In this document: positions 24,240 to 36,093 of the stretch, in pieces
Numbering within the stretch: position 1 is the first letter of the stretch
Layout of the letters: every line of letters begins with the position of its first letter
Assembly (NCBI GenBank): GCA_029448655.1
Contig: JACCLO010000004.1
Location: forward strand, 992,001-1,056,000
Reading direction: 5' to 3'
Length of the DNA stretch: 64,000 nucleotides
Source: Wolfiporia cocos
Lineage: Eukaryota; Basidiomycota; Agaricomycetes; Polyporales; Phaeolaceae
Notes under the pieces: model-generated
What the model was told of the DNA's origin: nothing
What the model saw: only the letters and a program-made list of their open reading frames with translations
Database searches by the model: none
Made by a program: the position numbers and the translations under genes

Positions 24240-25843
24240 ATGGGAGGACAACATCGTTATGTGCAAACCCTCTGGCTCAGCCCCTGGGGAATGGTGAAGC
24301 TCGCGGTATGTATACAGCCACTGACTGGAAGCTCACAGCTCAAAATAACTACAGAAGACGGCCGTGGCAGTACTGCATCCACTCTTCGACTCAAACGGAA
24401 CAGTACAAACTATGCCTGTCCCTGCGCCCCCTCCTCCTGCAAGCTCCAAGGTTCCGATAGAGATATGGGAGCAGGTCATTGACATCTTGTGGGACGAACC
24501 AGCGACTTTGAGATCTTGTCTGCTCGTATGTCGGAAGTGGCGCGACAGAAGCTGGTACCACCTACGCAAGGTAGGTGCGCGGTCCATCTTACACGAGCGG
24601 GAGCAGGTCCACCAGCTTGCCAAACTCGTGCGTGCGGCCCCTGGTTACCGCCACGCTCTGCGGACAATGTACATCGGAGGATGTCAAGGGGAGCGGGAAC
24701 AGAACGGGATCGCACACCTCGGAGTGTTCGCAGCGATGCTTGCCGGGCAGCTTCCATGCCTTGAGAAGCTCGGCATTATTCACGGCATATGGAGAACGGG
24801 GAGTATGAACGCAGGATTCTTCCTCCATCTGTCGGCACTCTCTTCGGTGACGGAACTTGTTCTGCGCGATGTGGCATTCCCGTCAATCAGCATCTTTGGT
24901 CGCTTCATCTGGTCTTTTCCAAACCTAGACCAACTCAGTATCGAAGGGCCTATCACGTTCGGTAACCCTGAGCAGGCTCATGGGGAAGCCACACGTACGA
25001 TGTTTTCAGCCAAGCGCATTTGCCTCCGGGTCGTGTTTCTGTCTGAGGGGATCACCCAGGCGTTAATTGTCACTACGGCCGCAGCGCACTGTACAGTTTT
25101 GTGGCTGGCATTGGAGTCCATGACATTAGCAGAGGTAGAGAGAGCAGAATTACAGCGTCTCCTGCGATCTGTAGGTCGTTCCGTTCCCCGATTCAAGCTC
25201 ATCATATGGTCTCCGATCACGACTTCCCTGAGCAACGAGGACGAGGTTATGGTAACATCATTCATCGGTGAGTGAATTCATCGTAGCTGCCGTCTTCTAT
25301 CTGGAGAATCATCATCCATTCTGAAGATCAGCATGTGAATTTGGGTCATGCTCGCAACCTATACCAGCTGTATATCGCAGTTGGGGTACACGAGAAACAG
25401 CAACTGGACTTTCGATGGATCCCTTCATTGCTATCAAGCGCCACCCATGGCATGCTTCAGAAGATCACAATCGCTGTGCATCCAGAGATCACGATCGCTG
25501 TGCATCCAGAGACCACAATACAATATTTATGGCCGCTACGCGCGATGTTGAAGAAGCTTCTTATAGATTGTTTCCCATTGGACGGTCTGCTATCCACCCT
25601 CGACAGTTTGACCTCGGTGGTTTTCGACACCGAGGTGTCAACCGAAGTTCGTGCCGACATTCGAGACAAATGGCCAAAGTTGGTGCAATCCTCGTATCCT
25701 ACATTACACCAGCGGGGGATTTTGGCGTAAGTTCTAGAATGACCCTTCGCTATCGCTGTACTGATGGAGCCGCCGCAAAAGCGCACAGGTTAATGGCTAC
25801 GATGCATGACCTTCGTTATCTTGCGGAGAGCAGTCCCTCCTAA
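24240..25843 (+). CDS. F-box/LRR-like protein, paralog 4
   Basis: Exons 24240-24305, 24355-25267, 25327-25726 and 25789-25843 give 477 aa if the first ATG (MGGQHRY) is used; an in-frame ATG at 24291 is an alternative start. The F-box (VPIEIWEQVIDILWDEP, CLLVCRKWRDRS) follows a Pro-rich segment (MPVPAPPPP). The leucine-rich body matches the paralogs, as do intron phases 0, 1 and 2. The acceptor at 25325-25326, rather than the AG at 25330-25331, is required by frame and by alignment of DQHVNL with ERHMNL of paralog 2. A short direct repeat (25470-25513) encodes tandem ITIAVHPE units, absent from the other copies. Predicted SCF receptor, target unknown. It is convergent with the Nup37-like gene. 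Confidence 0.8.
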
Positions 25844-26144
25844 GACTGCGTCCTTACTACTTTAGGGCCGATGAACTATCATCTATGTGCCCATCGCGAT
25901 GTTGTTCTTCTCCGCTTCAGCACTTCCCATATGTATGTTGATGACTGCTATTGTTGAGATTGTCGCCAAGTTTCGCCCTGGATACGGTTGTACTGTCTGT
26001 CGCGACGAGGAGCACGTTAAGCTGGTACAGCGTATAGTGGCGCTGCGCCTTTTTCCTCTCGCTTGATTTGCGTCCGATATGGATGGGTTCAGATTGCAGA
26101 ATTAGATACACGACATATCCCAGCGACAAAAACACAAATACAGA
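25844..26144. other. Convergent 3' flanks
   Basis: This 301-bp region lies between convergent F-box gene 4 and the Nup37-like gene. No gene and no clear terminator motif were seen. Confidence 0.4.
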
Positions 26145-27552
26145 TCATGGTAGAACGCCTATGTAGAAGATTATTAGGTCCCGCCCTACAGCCGCCGCAA
26201 TCCGCGGGATGCCAGGGCACGCCAAAAAGTCAAACGACCGCACATATAATGGGCGCGGGCCGAGGGGGAACTGAACGGGTGAGGCGTTGGTGTAGCCCGC
26301 ATGGTGCACGTTAATGGCTGCGCCGTGTGCGGGCGAGCTGGATGAGATGGCAAAGTACTCGGGCGATGTAGGGCTCCATCTTGATCAATAAGATCATCAG
26401 AAGCTGAGGTGAGGATGGAATGCGTCGCAGACATACCTGAATTGGCCGTTACCTTCGGGGAAGCTAGTGCCTGATACGCTGGGTTTGGCGCCTCGCAGGT
26501 CGGAGAGGTCCCAAAGCGCAAATCCTGATCCATAGGCGGCACCGATGCTACATGTGCCAGGGAAGTTGGTTGAGCAAATTGATAAGGAAAGCGGGCCGCC
26601 TGTTACTTACATATCGAAAGAGTCTCTTCGCCACGACACTGAACCGGACCACCTCTTGCTGGTGCCAGTGACGGTGCTCGCAAGAGCATAGGGCTCCACC
26701 AGCTCAACGGTGCTCGACGTATGCCAAGGGTTCTGCTCGCTTGCGTCGGGGTCCGCACGCCAGTCTTTGATGAAGATGGACCCACGGCAGTCCGCCACGA
26801 GCAGCTCCGTGCTCGAGGTGGGATGGGAGTTCACAGATGTGAGCGGGTGCGGGAATGTCATGACGTATGCTGTTGGCTGGGGGAACTCTATTATGATGTC
26901 TTCCATTAGCGAGTCGTCTGAGTCGGTGGGCTTGGGCCCGGTGCTGGGCGGGTTCAGGTCCCAGACCATGAGCGTTTTATCGTCTAAAAATATTAGATTT
27001 GAGCGACGAGTAGATTAACAGTGCACTCACCGGAGACTGTGGCAAGATATCGCGTACTCTCTTCCCCTCTTCCGCCACAGAAAGTCATATCGTTTATCTT
27101 GCCGTGGTGACCATTGATTCCGCCACCGAACTCAAAGACATGCTCCTCATGTTCTGCCGATTTTGTAAGCAGATAGAGCTTGTAGTTCTCAGCTGCTGCA
27201 ACAACTCTGACGGAGACGCGTGAATGATACGATTGTTAGCATCTTGCGCGTGACATACTCAATCGACCAGTCCTTAGATGCAGTTGGTGAGGCCACCCGA
27301 GGGGACCAAGTTAGCGCAGTGATGCGCGTGCCAACATTGAAGGACGCTATATGCATCGAAGAGGTGGGTGTCTATCTGGATGAGTTCAGTTTACGGACGC
27401 GAACGACGGCGGGCATTCCCTACGATGAGGAGGATTTCGACCGTGTCCACTCCTGCTATGGCGAGCAGGTCCGCTCCAGCCTCTTCATAACACGCGCGTA
27501 CAACGTGTATGTCTGTACCATGTTTGTATCGCACGTCCATGCTAGAGTCCAT
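26145..27552 (-). CDS. WD40-repeat nucleoporin, Nup37-like
   Basis: Exons 27552-27424, 27371-27259, 27206-27031, 26983-26611, 26547-26437 and 26379-26145 give 378 aa. WD40 signatures are clear (YLATVSDDKTLMVWDL, IFIKDW, FALWDLSDL), with a KINDMTFCGG strand before the first. The C-terminal blade FRWSPTSPEYFAISSSSPA and the compact length fit fungal Nup37, a WD40 subunit of the Nup107-160 (Y) complex of the nuclear pore. The Nup37 assignment is from family resemblance; a different WD40 protein cannot be excluded. Intron 2 contains a canonical GCTAAC branch-point sequence. Intron 1 uses the second of two nearby AGs, since the first leaves an in-frame stop. It is divergent from the small membrane protein. 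Confidence 0.72.
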
Positions 27553-27709
27553 TTTCGGAGGAAGTGGTACGCGCGAGATCACGAGAGGAAAGATGGTTGA
27601 ACTGTGGCTGAGACGCGACGCGACGCGAGCAGCCACAGCGTGTTTGTTTGTGCATGTTAGAATCCAAGGCCGTTGCTCAACAGGGCCAAACTGCCTCCTC
27701 CCTCTGCCC
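27553..27709. promoter_or_regulatory. Compact bidirectional promoter
   Basis: Only 157 bp separate the starts of the Nup37-like gene (minus) and the small membrane protein (plus), so both must share this region. It is GC-rich with the tract GACGCGACGCGACG near 27612 and no TATA box. Confidence 0.5.
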
Positions 27710-27877
27710 ATGCCGAATAAGGCTCCCAACCCGTTTCTCTTCCTCGGCCTTAGCCTCGCCTCCTTTGGCGCGTTCTACTGGCTTTCGAACCACCGCGCAA
27801 AGACATACCCCGCGTCCCAGCAGGCTCGGCAGCTCGACAGCCCCCTAGTCCCACCGCGTCACAAGGGTTCCGACTAA
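27710..27877 (+). CDS. Small single-pass membrane protein (55 aa)
   Basis: This is a 55-codon intronless frame. The protein has a short polar N-terminus (MPNKAPNP), one hydrophobic helix (FLFLGLSLASFGAFYWL, about residues 9-25), then a basic, Pro-rich tail (HRAKTYPA ... PLVPPRHKGSD). This looks like a conserved tiny fungal membrane protein, possibly organellar, but I cannot name a function. Support comes from its position: the ATG lies between a divergent gene 157 bp upstream and the UMP kinase 23 bp downstream, leaving little room otherwise. The upstream part of the longer frame is discarded because it overlaps the promoter and has Arg/Ala-rich, non-protein-like composition. Confidence 0.6.
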   Translation: MPNKAPNPFLFLGLSLASFGAFYWLSNHRAKTYPASQQARQLDSPLVPPRHKGSD

Positions 27878-27900
27878 GCGCGATTTGACGCGTGTCGTAC

Positions 27901-28922
<1,022 letters not shown>

Positions 28923-29090
28923 TCGCTTTTGCACTGCAACACAATAGCTGTCTTATATCTACATTTGTTCTATCTGATACCACGGGTTCCTAGCGTACAC
29001 TTTGTCTACAACGTGTTACAGTCCGCAATCTCGTACAAGCATACACCAAACGATGGCATTCCTTTCGTACGTGGCGGGTATATCAGCTGG

Positions 29091-30371
29091 TCAGACGAAG
29101 ACAGCGAAGCCAGACTTGTCATCGACTGGCGCTGCAGGGACGCACGTAGCTTTGCCGCCCTTATCGATGATATGAATATCGCCATCGGCGCACACGAAGT
29201 GCGCATGCTCATCAATGTCGTCCTGTAGTACGCTCGATGAGCGTTGCAGAAACCAGCGCTAGACCTTTGCACTCACTGGCTCCCACTCCCAGCCGCCGCA
29301 GCGCACATATTCCACGACAAGTGGGCCGTCTCCGTCCGTCAGCACACGCCCGTCCTCTGCGTACCGCATGCCCACATGCGCACCATCCTGATACGCACTA
29401 CCCAGCACCGCCATGATCTTCTCCGCAAACGCGGCACGCACCTCCTCCGAGTCCATCTTGACCGACGGGTCGCGTTCCGGGCGCACGATCACGACCTCCA
29501 TCGCCGGGCCCTGCCCCTCCACGTGCTGGCTCCTGCCCTGCGGCGCGATGCGGAAGCGGGGCTCGAGGCGGTCGACGTTGACGGTGCTGACAAAGTACGC
29601 GAACGGGCCGGGGACGTCGACGAACGGGTCCGCGCCGGTGCTCTGCGGGTGGGGCGCCCACGCCTGCGTGCGCGCATCGAACACCTGGACGACGCCCGCG
29701 CCGGGGACGGGGAACAGCGTCGCGGACGCGCGGTACCAGCGCGTGATGTTCTGCGCGGCGGCGCGCTTGAAGCGCTCGAGGCCGGGCACGGACGCGCGCA
29801 GCGCCTCCGAGTCGTGCAGGATCGACGCGTGGAGCGCGGTGGAGGCGACGACGGCGGAGACGGCGGTGCGCGGCGGCGTGCGGGCGTGCGGGGGCGGCGC
29901 GAGCGTCGTGAGCGCAAGCGTGAGCGGTGCGGCGGCGGGGCGCGCGGGGCGCGCGAGGAAGGCGCGCAGGGAGCGGAGCCGGTACGCGGGCGTGGCGGCG
30001 TCGGCGTCGGCGTCGGACGCGGGCGGGAAGAGCGAGGCGTAGAGCGCGTTGGCGGTGCCGCAGGGGACGAGCGCGAACGCGAGCTTGGCGGGCGGCGCGG
30101 ACGCGCGCGTGCCCCGCGGCGGCGTGAGGGTGAGCGCCTCGATGACCTCGTGCAGCGTGCCGTCGCCCGAGCCGAGGATGATGGTGAACGGGCCCTCGAC
30201 GGCCTCGAGGTGCGAGGTGACGAACTCGCCCGCGTGGCCCGCGCGCTCGGTCTGGAGGACCTTGTCTGGAGTGATGCCTGCGCTGGTTAGGAGAGGGAGG
30301 ACATGTTCCGAGAAGAAGGCCGAGGCGGTGCCGTCGCCGCAGACGGGATTGTAGACGACGAGCGTCGGCAT
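29091..30371 (-). CDS. Diacylglycerol/sphingoid-base kinase-like protein
   Basis: Exons 30371-29277 and 29222-29091 (phase 0 intron of 54 nt) give 408 aa. The N-terminus MPTLVVYNPVCGDG and the loop IILGSGDGTLHEVI are the nucleotide-binding motifs of the DAGK_cat fold shared by diacylglycerol, sphingosine and ceramide kinases. FALVPCGTANALYASLF is the GTxN(A/D) block that follows. It probably phosphorylates a lipid, but the substrate cannot be assigned. The start at 30371 places the catalytic motif at the N-terminus as in relatives; an upstream ATG at 30473 would add 34 unremarkable residues. The second exon is inferred: the first exon frame ends at a TAG lying inside a GTGAGT-led intron, and the joined tail (DDIDEHAHFVCADGDIHII) is protein-like. 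Extremely GC-rich coding (many GCG/CGC). Confidence 0.78.
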
Positions 30372-30877
30372 GTAGATCGCTGCTGATGTGGGTATGTACC
30401 TGTGGACATGAGTCAATTGGATGGTGGTATCATAGACGGAGAGGAAGAGTCGCGGTTCTCCCATATTAGCCACACTCGTCTTGGCTGCGAGTTATAGCTC
30501 GCAGATCCTGACGATCAAGCAATGCCCTTCGACGGGCATATGTGTTATTCGAATATCGTATATCAAACAGCAGTACAGTTGCAGTCCATAGCTTCGTGAC
30601 GCCTCTCCGCGCATGGCCTGCGGGGAGCACCGAGCCCCTTCCTTCTAAGATCTGATCTGATCATAAAGCATAGATGCTGCGCATAGCGAGGGTCTCAACT
30701 GTAGCTTCACATCGTTTACAGCATGTCAACATCAATGCCAAACACTCACCGTTGAGATTCTTGAATAACAAGTGAGGAGAAACCGCGTGTATTGCAAGCC
30801 CCACATCGATCGATCAGATCTGTTGACGATCCACCGCCGGCACGCCATCTTATCTTATCGCACCTACTCGGTCCCCC
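30372..30877. promoter_or_regulatory. Divergent promoter region
   Basis: This 506-bp region separates the lipid-kinase-like gene (minus) and the amidase gene (plus). No additional gene was seen. Confidence 0.4.
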
Positions 30878-32422
30878 ATGTTCCACCTTGCCCGCTCCCT
30901 CGTCCAACGCTCCCTCGCACGCGCCATGTCCTCCTCCGCAGCCCCCGCCTTCAAGCCGTTCAACCTCGCGCTGATCCAGCTCGGTCAAGTTGGGCCCGAC
31001 AAGGCCGGTACGCCAGCCCGCACGCGATAGCCTCGACCACACCGCTGATAACGCCCGCAGCGAACCTCCAGCACGCGCGCGAGATGATCCTCCGCGCCGC
31101 GCGCGGCGACGGCGGCGCGAAGCCCAAGGCGGACCTCGTCGTGCTCCCCGTGAGTCCCGCCCCGCTGACCGTGTGCGCGCGCGCCCATCGCGTCGTAGGA
31201 ATGCTTCAACTCGCCGTACGGGCACGTCCACTTCCCCGTGTACGCGGAGACGATCGCGTACGTGCCCGGCCGGCCGTACGACGTCGCCGCGTCGGCGAGC
31301 GAGTCCGTCAAGATGCTCTCTGCGGCCGCGAGGGAGGCGGGGGTGTGGCTCGTCGGCGGTATGTCTGTGCTTGGATGGTGGCGCTTGGTGAGCTGATGTG
31401 CGCAGGCTCGATACCCGAGCGCGATACCACCGATAGCAAGCTGTACAACACGGCGACTGTCTACTCCCCCAAGGGTACGTATTCCCTCTCTGTGTCCGCG
31501 CGGCGATCTGGACTCTGCGCGTCACAGGGGAACTGGTCGCGATACACAGGAAGGTACACCTGTTTGACATTGACATTCCGGGCAAGATAACATTCAAGGC
31601 GAGTTCTTCTCCGCTGCCCACGATGCACGCCACACCTTGCGAGAACATTCTTCATCTTATCCACAGGAGAGCGAGACCCTCACAGGTGGGAAGACCATAA
31701 ACTGCTTTGACACAGGCACGCTTTCCTCCGTTCGCGAAGGCCCGTGAATCTGATGGTGCGTATTTATAGATTTTGCGCGCGTCGGCCTCGGGATCTGTTA
31801 CGATGTGCGGTTCCCCGAGCTCGCGATGATCAATGCGCGGCGAGGTGCGTCTGTGTGCGATCGCGTGCGTGCAGCTGACATTTCGCGCTGCAGGATGCCA
31901 GGTGCTGATATACCCCGGTGCGTTTAACCTGACGACGGGTCCGCTGCACTGGGAACTGCTCCAGCGCGCACGGTGAGTAGAGTCTAATTTATATATTGCA
32001 GCCACTCAGTCCTGGCGTTAGGGCGGTCGACCAGCAGGTGTATTTCTCAATGTGCAGCCCCGCGAGAGACATGACGGCGGGCTACCACGCGGTAAGTGCA
32101 CGGCTCCATCCGCCTGCGCAGAGGTGACATTCTGCATCCCAGTGGGGACACTCGATGGTCGTCGACCCGATGTGAGTTCTCGGTCGCACGCTGTTCCCTT
32201 GATCCATGCCGATTGCACGCGCAGGGGGAAAGTGATCGCAGAAGCAGGGCACGAAGAAGACATCGTGTATGCGCACATCGGTATGCCGTTGCCCGTCTCT
32301 GCCTCGCCTCACGCTGAGCAGCCGCGGCAGACCCACAGACGTTCCACGACGCAAGGGCAGGGATCCCGGTGACGACGCAGCGGCGGTTCGACGTGTATGC
32401 GGATGTGAGCGCAGGGCTCTAG
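30878..32422 (+). CDS. NIT2: Omega-amidase / Nit2-type carbon-nitrogen hydrolase
   Basis: Twelve predicted exons (30878-31007, 31061-31149, 31199-31358, 31406-31474, 31528-31598, 31667-31715, 31770-31844, 31894-31972, 32022-32091, 32143-32171, 32225-32280, 32331-32422) give 322 aa. The nitrilase-superfamily triad is present: Glu of FPVYAE (about residue 90), Lys of HRKVHLFD (about 158) and Cys of [10 protein letters not shown] (about 199). The [15 protein letters not shown] and [13 protein letters not shown] blocks match Nit2 omega-amidase, which hydrolyses alpha-ketoglutaramate and alpha-ketosuccinamate. The first 16 residues ([16 protein letters not shown]) resemble a mitochondrial presequence ahead of a second Met (MSSSAAP), suggesting dual localisation by alternative starts. 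Introns 5 (31599-31666) and 6 (31716-31769) are GC-AG: no GT donor preserves the conserved sequence. Confidence 0.93.
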
Positions 32423-32704
32423 AGTAGGGTCGTGTATTCGAGGGCTGCAGATCTGCTTTGTACCTGTCATGCCAGCGCTTACTGGACCCTGCATGCCTAA
32501 TACCGCGGAGTCACGTGCCACGCGCCTACATTTGGACCCTCGGTGATTAGGCGCCAATCTGACAAGGAAATTTCTGGTGCCTTCGGGGTGCTTCCACAGG
32601 CTTCCAACCTGTTCCCGCTTGTCTTTTATTGCACTGCACCTGCTGCAGCGCCCGAGCACACTTTCCTCCATCCGCACCCCCACCCTCGACGACCCTCGAC
32701 GACG

Positions 32705-34166
32705 ATGGTCAAGGAATCGTGAGTCGGCCCCGGAGAGTAGCGTGCGCGTGTCTGATCGACGTGGCGCGCCCCAGGAAATACTACGATCTCCTCGAGGTCT
32801 CGCCAGACGCCTCGGAGAGCGAGCTCAAGAAGGCGTACCGCAAAAAGTGAGCTCCTGCGCGATCCCCGCGCCGCGCTGCTGACGTCTCCGCGCGTGCAGA
32901 GCACTCCGGCTGCACCCCGACAAGGGCGGCGACCCCGAGCTCTTCAAGGAAGTAACGCATGCGTACGTGCACCGCGCCGTCCTCTCGTCCGCCGCGGCTC
33001 ACGCCCCACAGATACGAGGTCCTCTCCGACCCACAAAAACGGAGCACGTACGATGCGCTCGGCGAGGCGGGCCTGTCAGAGTCGGGCGGCATGGGCGGCA
33101 TGGACCCGCAGGTACGTGTCACTGCCTCGAGGCGGTGCGCGCCAGCTCACGCCCGCCCAGGACCTGTTCAGCCAGCTGTTCGGCGGCGGCGGCTTCTTCG
33201 GCGGCGGCGGCCCGTCGCGGGGCGCGCCGCGCAAGACGAAGGACCTGGTCCACCGCGTGCACGTCACGCTCGAGGACCTCTACAAGGGCAAGACGTCCAA
33301 GCTCTCGCTCACGCGGAACGTCATCTGCAGCAAGTGCGCCGGCAAGGGCGGCAAGGAGGGCGCGGTGCAGCAGTGCGCCGGCTGCCGCGGGTCCGGCGTG
33401 CGCGTCACGCTGCGCCAGATGGGCCCGATGATCCAGCAGATCCAGCAGGCGTGCGACCAGTGCAGCGGCACGGGCGAGATGATCAACGCCAAGGACCGCT
33501 GCAAGACGTGCAACGGCAAGAAGGTCGTCTCGGAGAAGAAGATGCTCGAGGTGCACATCGACAAGGGCATGAAGGGCGGCCAGACCATCAACTTCCGCGG
33601 CGAGTCCGACCAGGCGCCCGGCGTCACCCCCGGCGACGTCGTCATCGTCATCGAGGAGAAGCCGCACGAGCGGTTCCGCAGGCAGGACAACGACCTCGTC
33701 ATCGACCAGGAGATCGACCTCCTCACCGCGCTCGCGGGCGGCCAGTTTGCGATCAAGCACCTCGACGACCGCGCGCTGATCGTCAAAATCAGCCCCGGCG
33801 AGGTCATCAAGCACGGTACGTGCCCGCCGCGTGCACCCGCTCATCCGCGACGCTGACATGCGCGCCGCAGCCGACCTGAAGGTGATCCCGGGCCAGGGCA
33901 TGCCCTCGTACCGACATCACGAGCCGGGCGACCTGTTCGTGCACTTCACGGTCAAGTTCCCGGACCACATCGACCCGGCGTCGATCCCGATGCTCGAGAG
34001 CGTGCTCCCGCCGCGCCCGCCGCTCGAAAAGTTCCCAAAGGCGACGATGCTCGAGGAGGTCGAGCTCGAGGAGGCGGACACGCGGCAGCGCGCGCGCGCG
34101 AACAACGCGGGCGACGCGATGGACGAGGACGAGGGCGAGCCGCGCGTGCAGTGCGCGAACCAATGA
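32705..34166 (+). CDS. YDJ1: Class A J-domain co-chaperone, Ydj1-like
   Basis: Exons 32705-32718 (14 nt), 32775-32846, 32900-32962, 33012-33111, 33161-33815 and 33871-34166 give 399 aa. Order: J domain with HPDKGGDPELFKE (HPD intact); Gly/Phe-rich segment; four CxxCxGxG zinc-binding repeats (CSKCAGKG, CAGCRGSG, CDQCSGTG, CKTCNGKK, the last degenerate at its end); C-terminal substrate-binding domains; and a terminal CANQ, a CAAX box comparable to the farnesylated CASQ of yeast Ydj1. It stimulates Hsp70 ATPase activity in the cytosol and on ER and mitochondrial surfaces. The tiny first exon encodes only MVKES minus one base and is supported by the joined sequence SKYYDLLEV. Confidence 0.95.
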
Positions 34167-34626
34167 GCGGCCGGCCCGCCGCGCCGCTGCGAAGCCGCGC
34201 CGTTGTGTTGTGATGTGCTCCCGTCGGTGTTGTATTCTCACCCATCTACCTCTCTCGCGCGCTGTTGCATCTCATTCCCGGTACCGTAGCACACCTTAGT
34301 TGCATCCACTACACATGTTAGATTCCCTGTGACAGTATACCGCCACGTTGTAAAGATGCATGGACAAAGAGTATCAATTATTGTGTGCAGCTGTTCTCCT
34401 ACGGCAAAACTTTGGCGATGGCCCTTCTCTGCTGACCATGATTGCGACATTGCCTCATGAACTCACTTGCAGCCGCCGATTCAACCGAGTCTATACTAGT
34501 TGAGTGTGATAGTGCGATAGTAGTAATAGTGCGATTGAATCCTGTGAGTGTGATGGAGCATTAATAGTGCGATCACAGCCGCTGATAGTGTGATGGTGCC
34601 AGCGCCTGATTAGGTGTTAGGCGGAC
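34167..34626. other. Intergenic with short GTGCGATAGT-like repeats
   Basis: This is the 3' flank of the DnaJ gene. From about 34500 to 34605 it carries imperfect tandem copies of an ATAGTGCGAT/ATAGTGTGAT word. No gene was seen. Confidence 0.45.
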
Positions 34627-34634
34627 CTCTCTTG

Positions 34635-35344
34635 CAGGCAGGGTTGGGCGGTCAAGGCTTGACCCCTTGACCCTTGACCTGGGTCAACGGTTTGACCTGG
34701 GTCAATGACCCAGGTCAAACCGGTTGACCCGGGTCAAGGTGTGATTCTCACGTGATGACAGGCCTACTATTATAGTAGCGACAATACATTTAATGCTATT
34801 CTTCCTGTGTGCGAGTGATTAGGGACCGAACACAATGTGTAATTGAATGGAGCCCACTTGTCCAACATCCTCAAATTAATGGCAGAGGCTGATGAGCATG
34901 AAGAAGTCTATGCTCAGCTGTCTGCTCCAAATCTGCCAGAGCACTCATCTACTACACCAATTCCGATGCACGAGGGACTACTACTGTGAAATCTATTTCA
35001 ATATCCTTCAGATACACAGATCTTTCTGCATTTTGGACGAGAGGAAATCAACATTTAGACAGAGAAATGGATTACTCGACTTGCTGAATCTGAACCCTTG
35101 ATCATCTTGTATCAATCGCATATTAATTACATGCCAACTCACACCTATACACTACGGACATCTGTGTCGTCTACACCGCGACTTAGTGCTCAAGCCACTC
35201 GATTGACCAATCACAATCATCTGTTGAGGTCATGCACAAGTCACGCCTTGACCCCATTGACCCCATTGACCCCATTGACCTTTGACCCGGGTCAACGCTT
35301 GACCCAGGTCAAACCGGGGTCAAACTGGGTCAAGCCCAACCCTG
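34635..35344. mobile_element. hAT-like non-autonomous DNA element
   Basis: The 8-bp word CTCTCTTG occurs on both sides (34627-34634 and 35345-35352), as expected for a hAT target duplication. The inner ends are inverted (CAGGGTTGGGC at 34639, GCCCAACCCTG at 35334-35344); the left end has an extra CAGG just outside the match. Both subterminal regions are packed with TTGACC/GGTCAA words in either orientation, a common hAT transposase-binding layout. There is no transposase; only a short remnant frame occurs around 34870-35000. At 710 bp it is a MITE-sized derivative needing a transposase in trans. Confidence 0.65.
34688..34722. repeat. Near-perfect 35-bp palindrome
   Basis: Two 17-base arms (34688-34704 and 34706-34722) are exact inverted copies around a single A. 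The palindrome lies in the left subterminal TTGACC array of the hAT-like element. Confidence 0.9.
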
Positions 35345-35352
35345 CTCTCTTG

Positions 35353-36093
35353 TGCCCGATATGGCAATGACCCGCCCATCTTCTTCAACGCTGTGGCAAA
35401 ATAGCGCGGCTGCGATAAGAACCCACTACCTTCGGTAGCGGGAATAAGATGAGATGAACTGAAGTGCGATGGCGTTGCTGGAAGACCCAGTCAGCTCTCC
35501 GACCACTCCATCATATTTTCCATGCCTACCTATGATGTCTGTTGCTGTGTTATGCGACGAATTAGCAGTGTCGTAGCTTTCAAGTAGGGCGACATCTTGC
35601 TCCGAGTTGACTTTCACGACGACGACAATAGACAAGATAGAGATATGCTGGTCGTCGGGAAACAACCACTCACTTTGCAAACGCTTTAAAGCCTTCGGAT
35701 ATGAAAACGAAGATTCCAGACCTCAAGCTATCAAGTCGGACTACGGCAAAATGGTCCGATATCATGACAAGGATAGTTCGGCGGCTTGCCATAGCGGCGT
35801 TTGAGCACGTTTCATGTAACACCTTTCGAGCTGATGGCGAAGGGTGCTGTCTAGCGCATGGCGTGCGTCAATAAGGACTCAGATTGTGCCCATGATTATC
35901 GTGACGTTCACCGCAGGCTGACATAACAAATTTGAATTTGAAAACATAAACTCACTCATGAGAAGCCTGAAATCTCAGCAAGTTCAGATTGTGGCGTATG
36001 GTAAACATTTATGCGTGACATTCTGATATTACGGTATCTGAGCTATCATTATCACCCATCCAACCGAAGATATCGTCTGGAAGCAGAACGTCA
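35353..36093. other. Intergenic, no gene recognised
   Basis: This region lies between the hAT-like element and the end of the GNAT gene. An 84-codon minus-strand frame (35426-35680) shows no recognisable feature. Confidence 0.35.

Noticed and set aside
29244..30290. 348-codon plus-strand open frame
   Set aside because: It is antisense to the lipid-kinase-like gene, Arg/Gly-rich, and open only because the DNA is very GC-rich.
33119..33901. 260-codon minus-strand open frame
   Set aside because: Antisense shadow of the DnaJ gene with low-complexity Leu/Ala/Arg composition.
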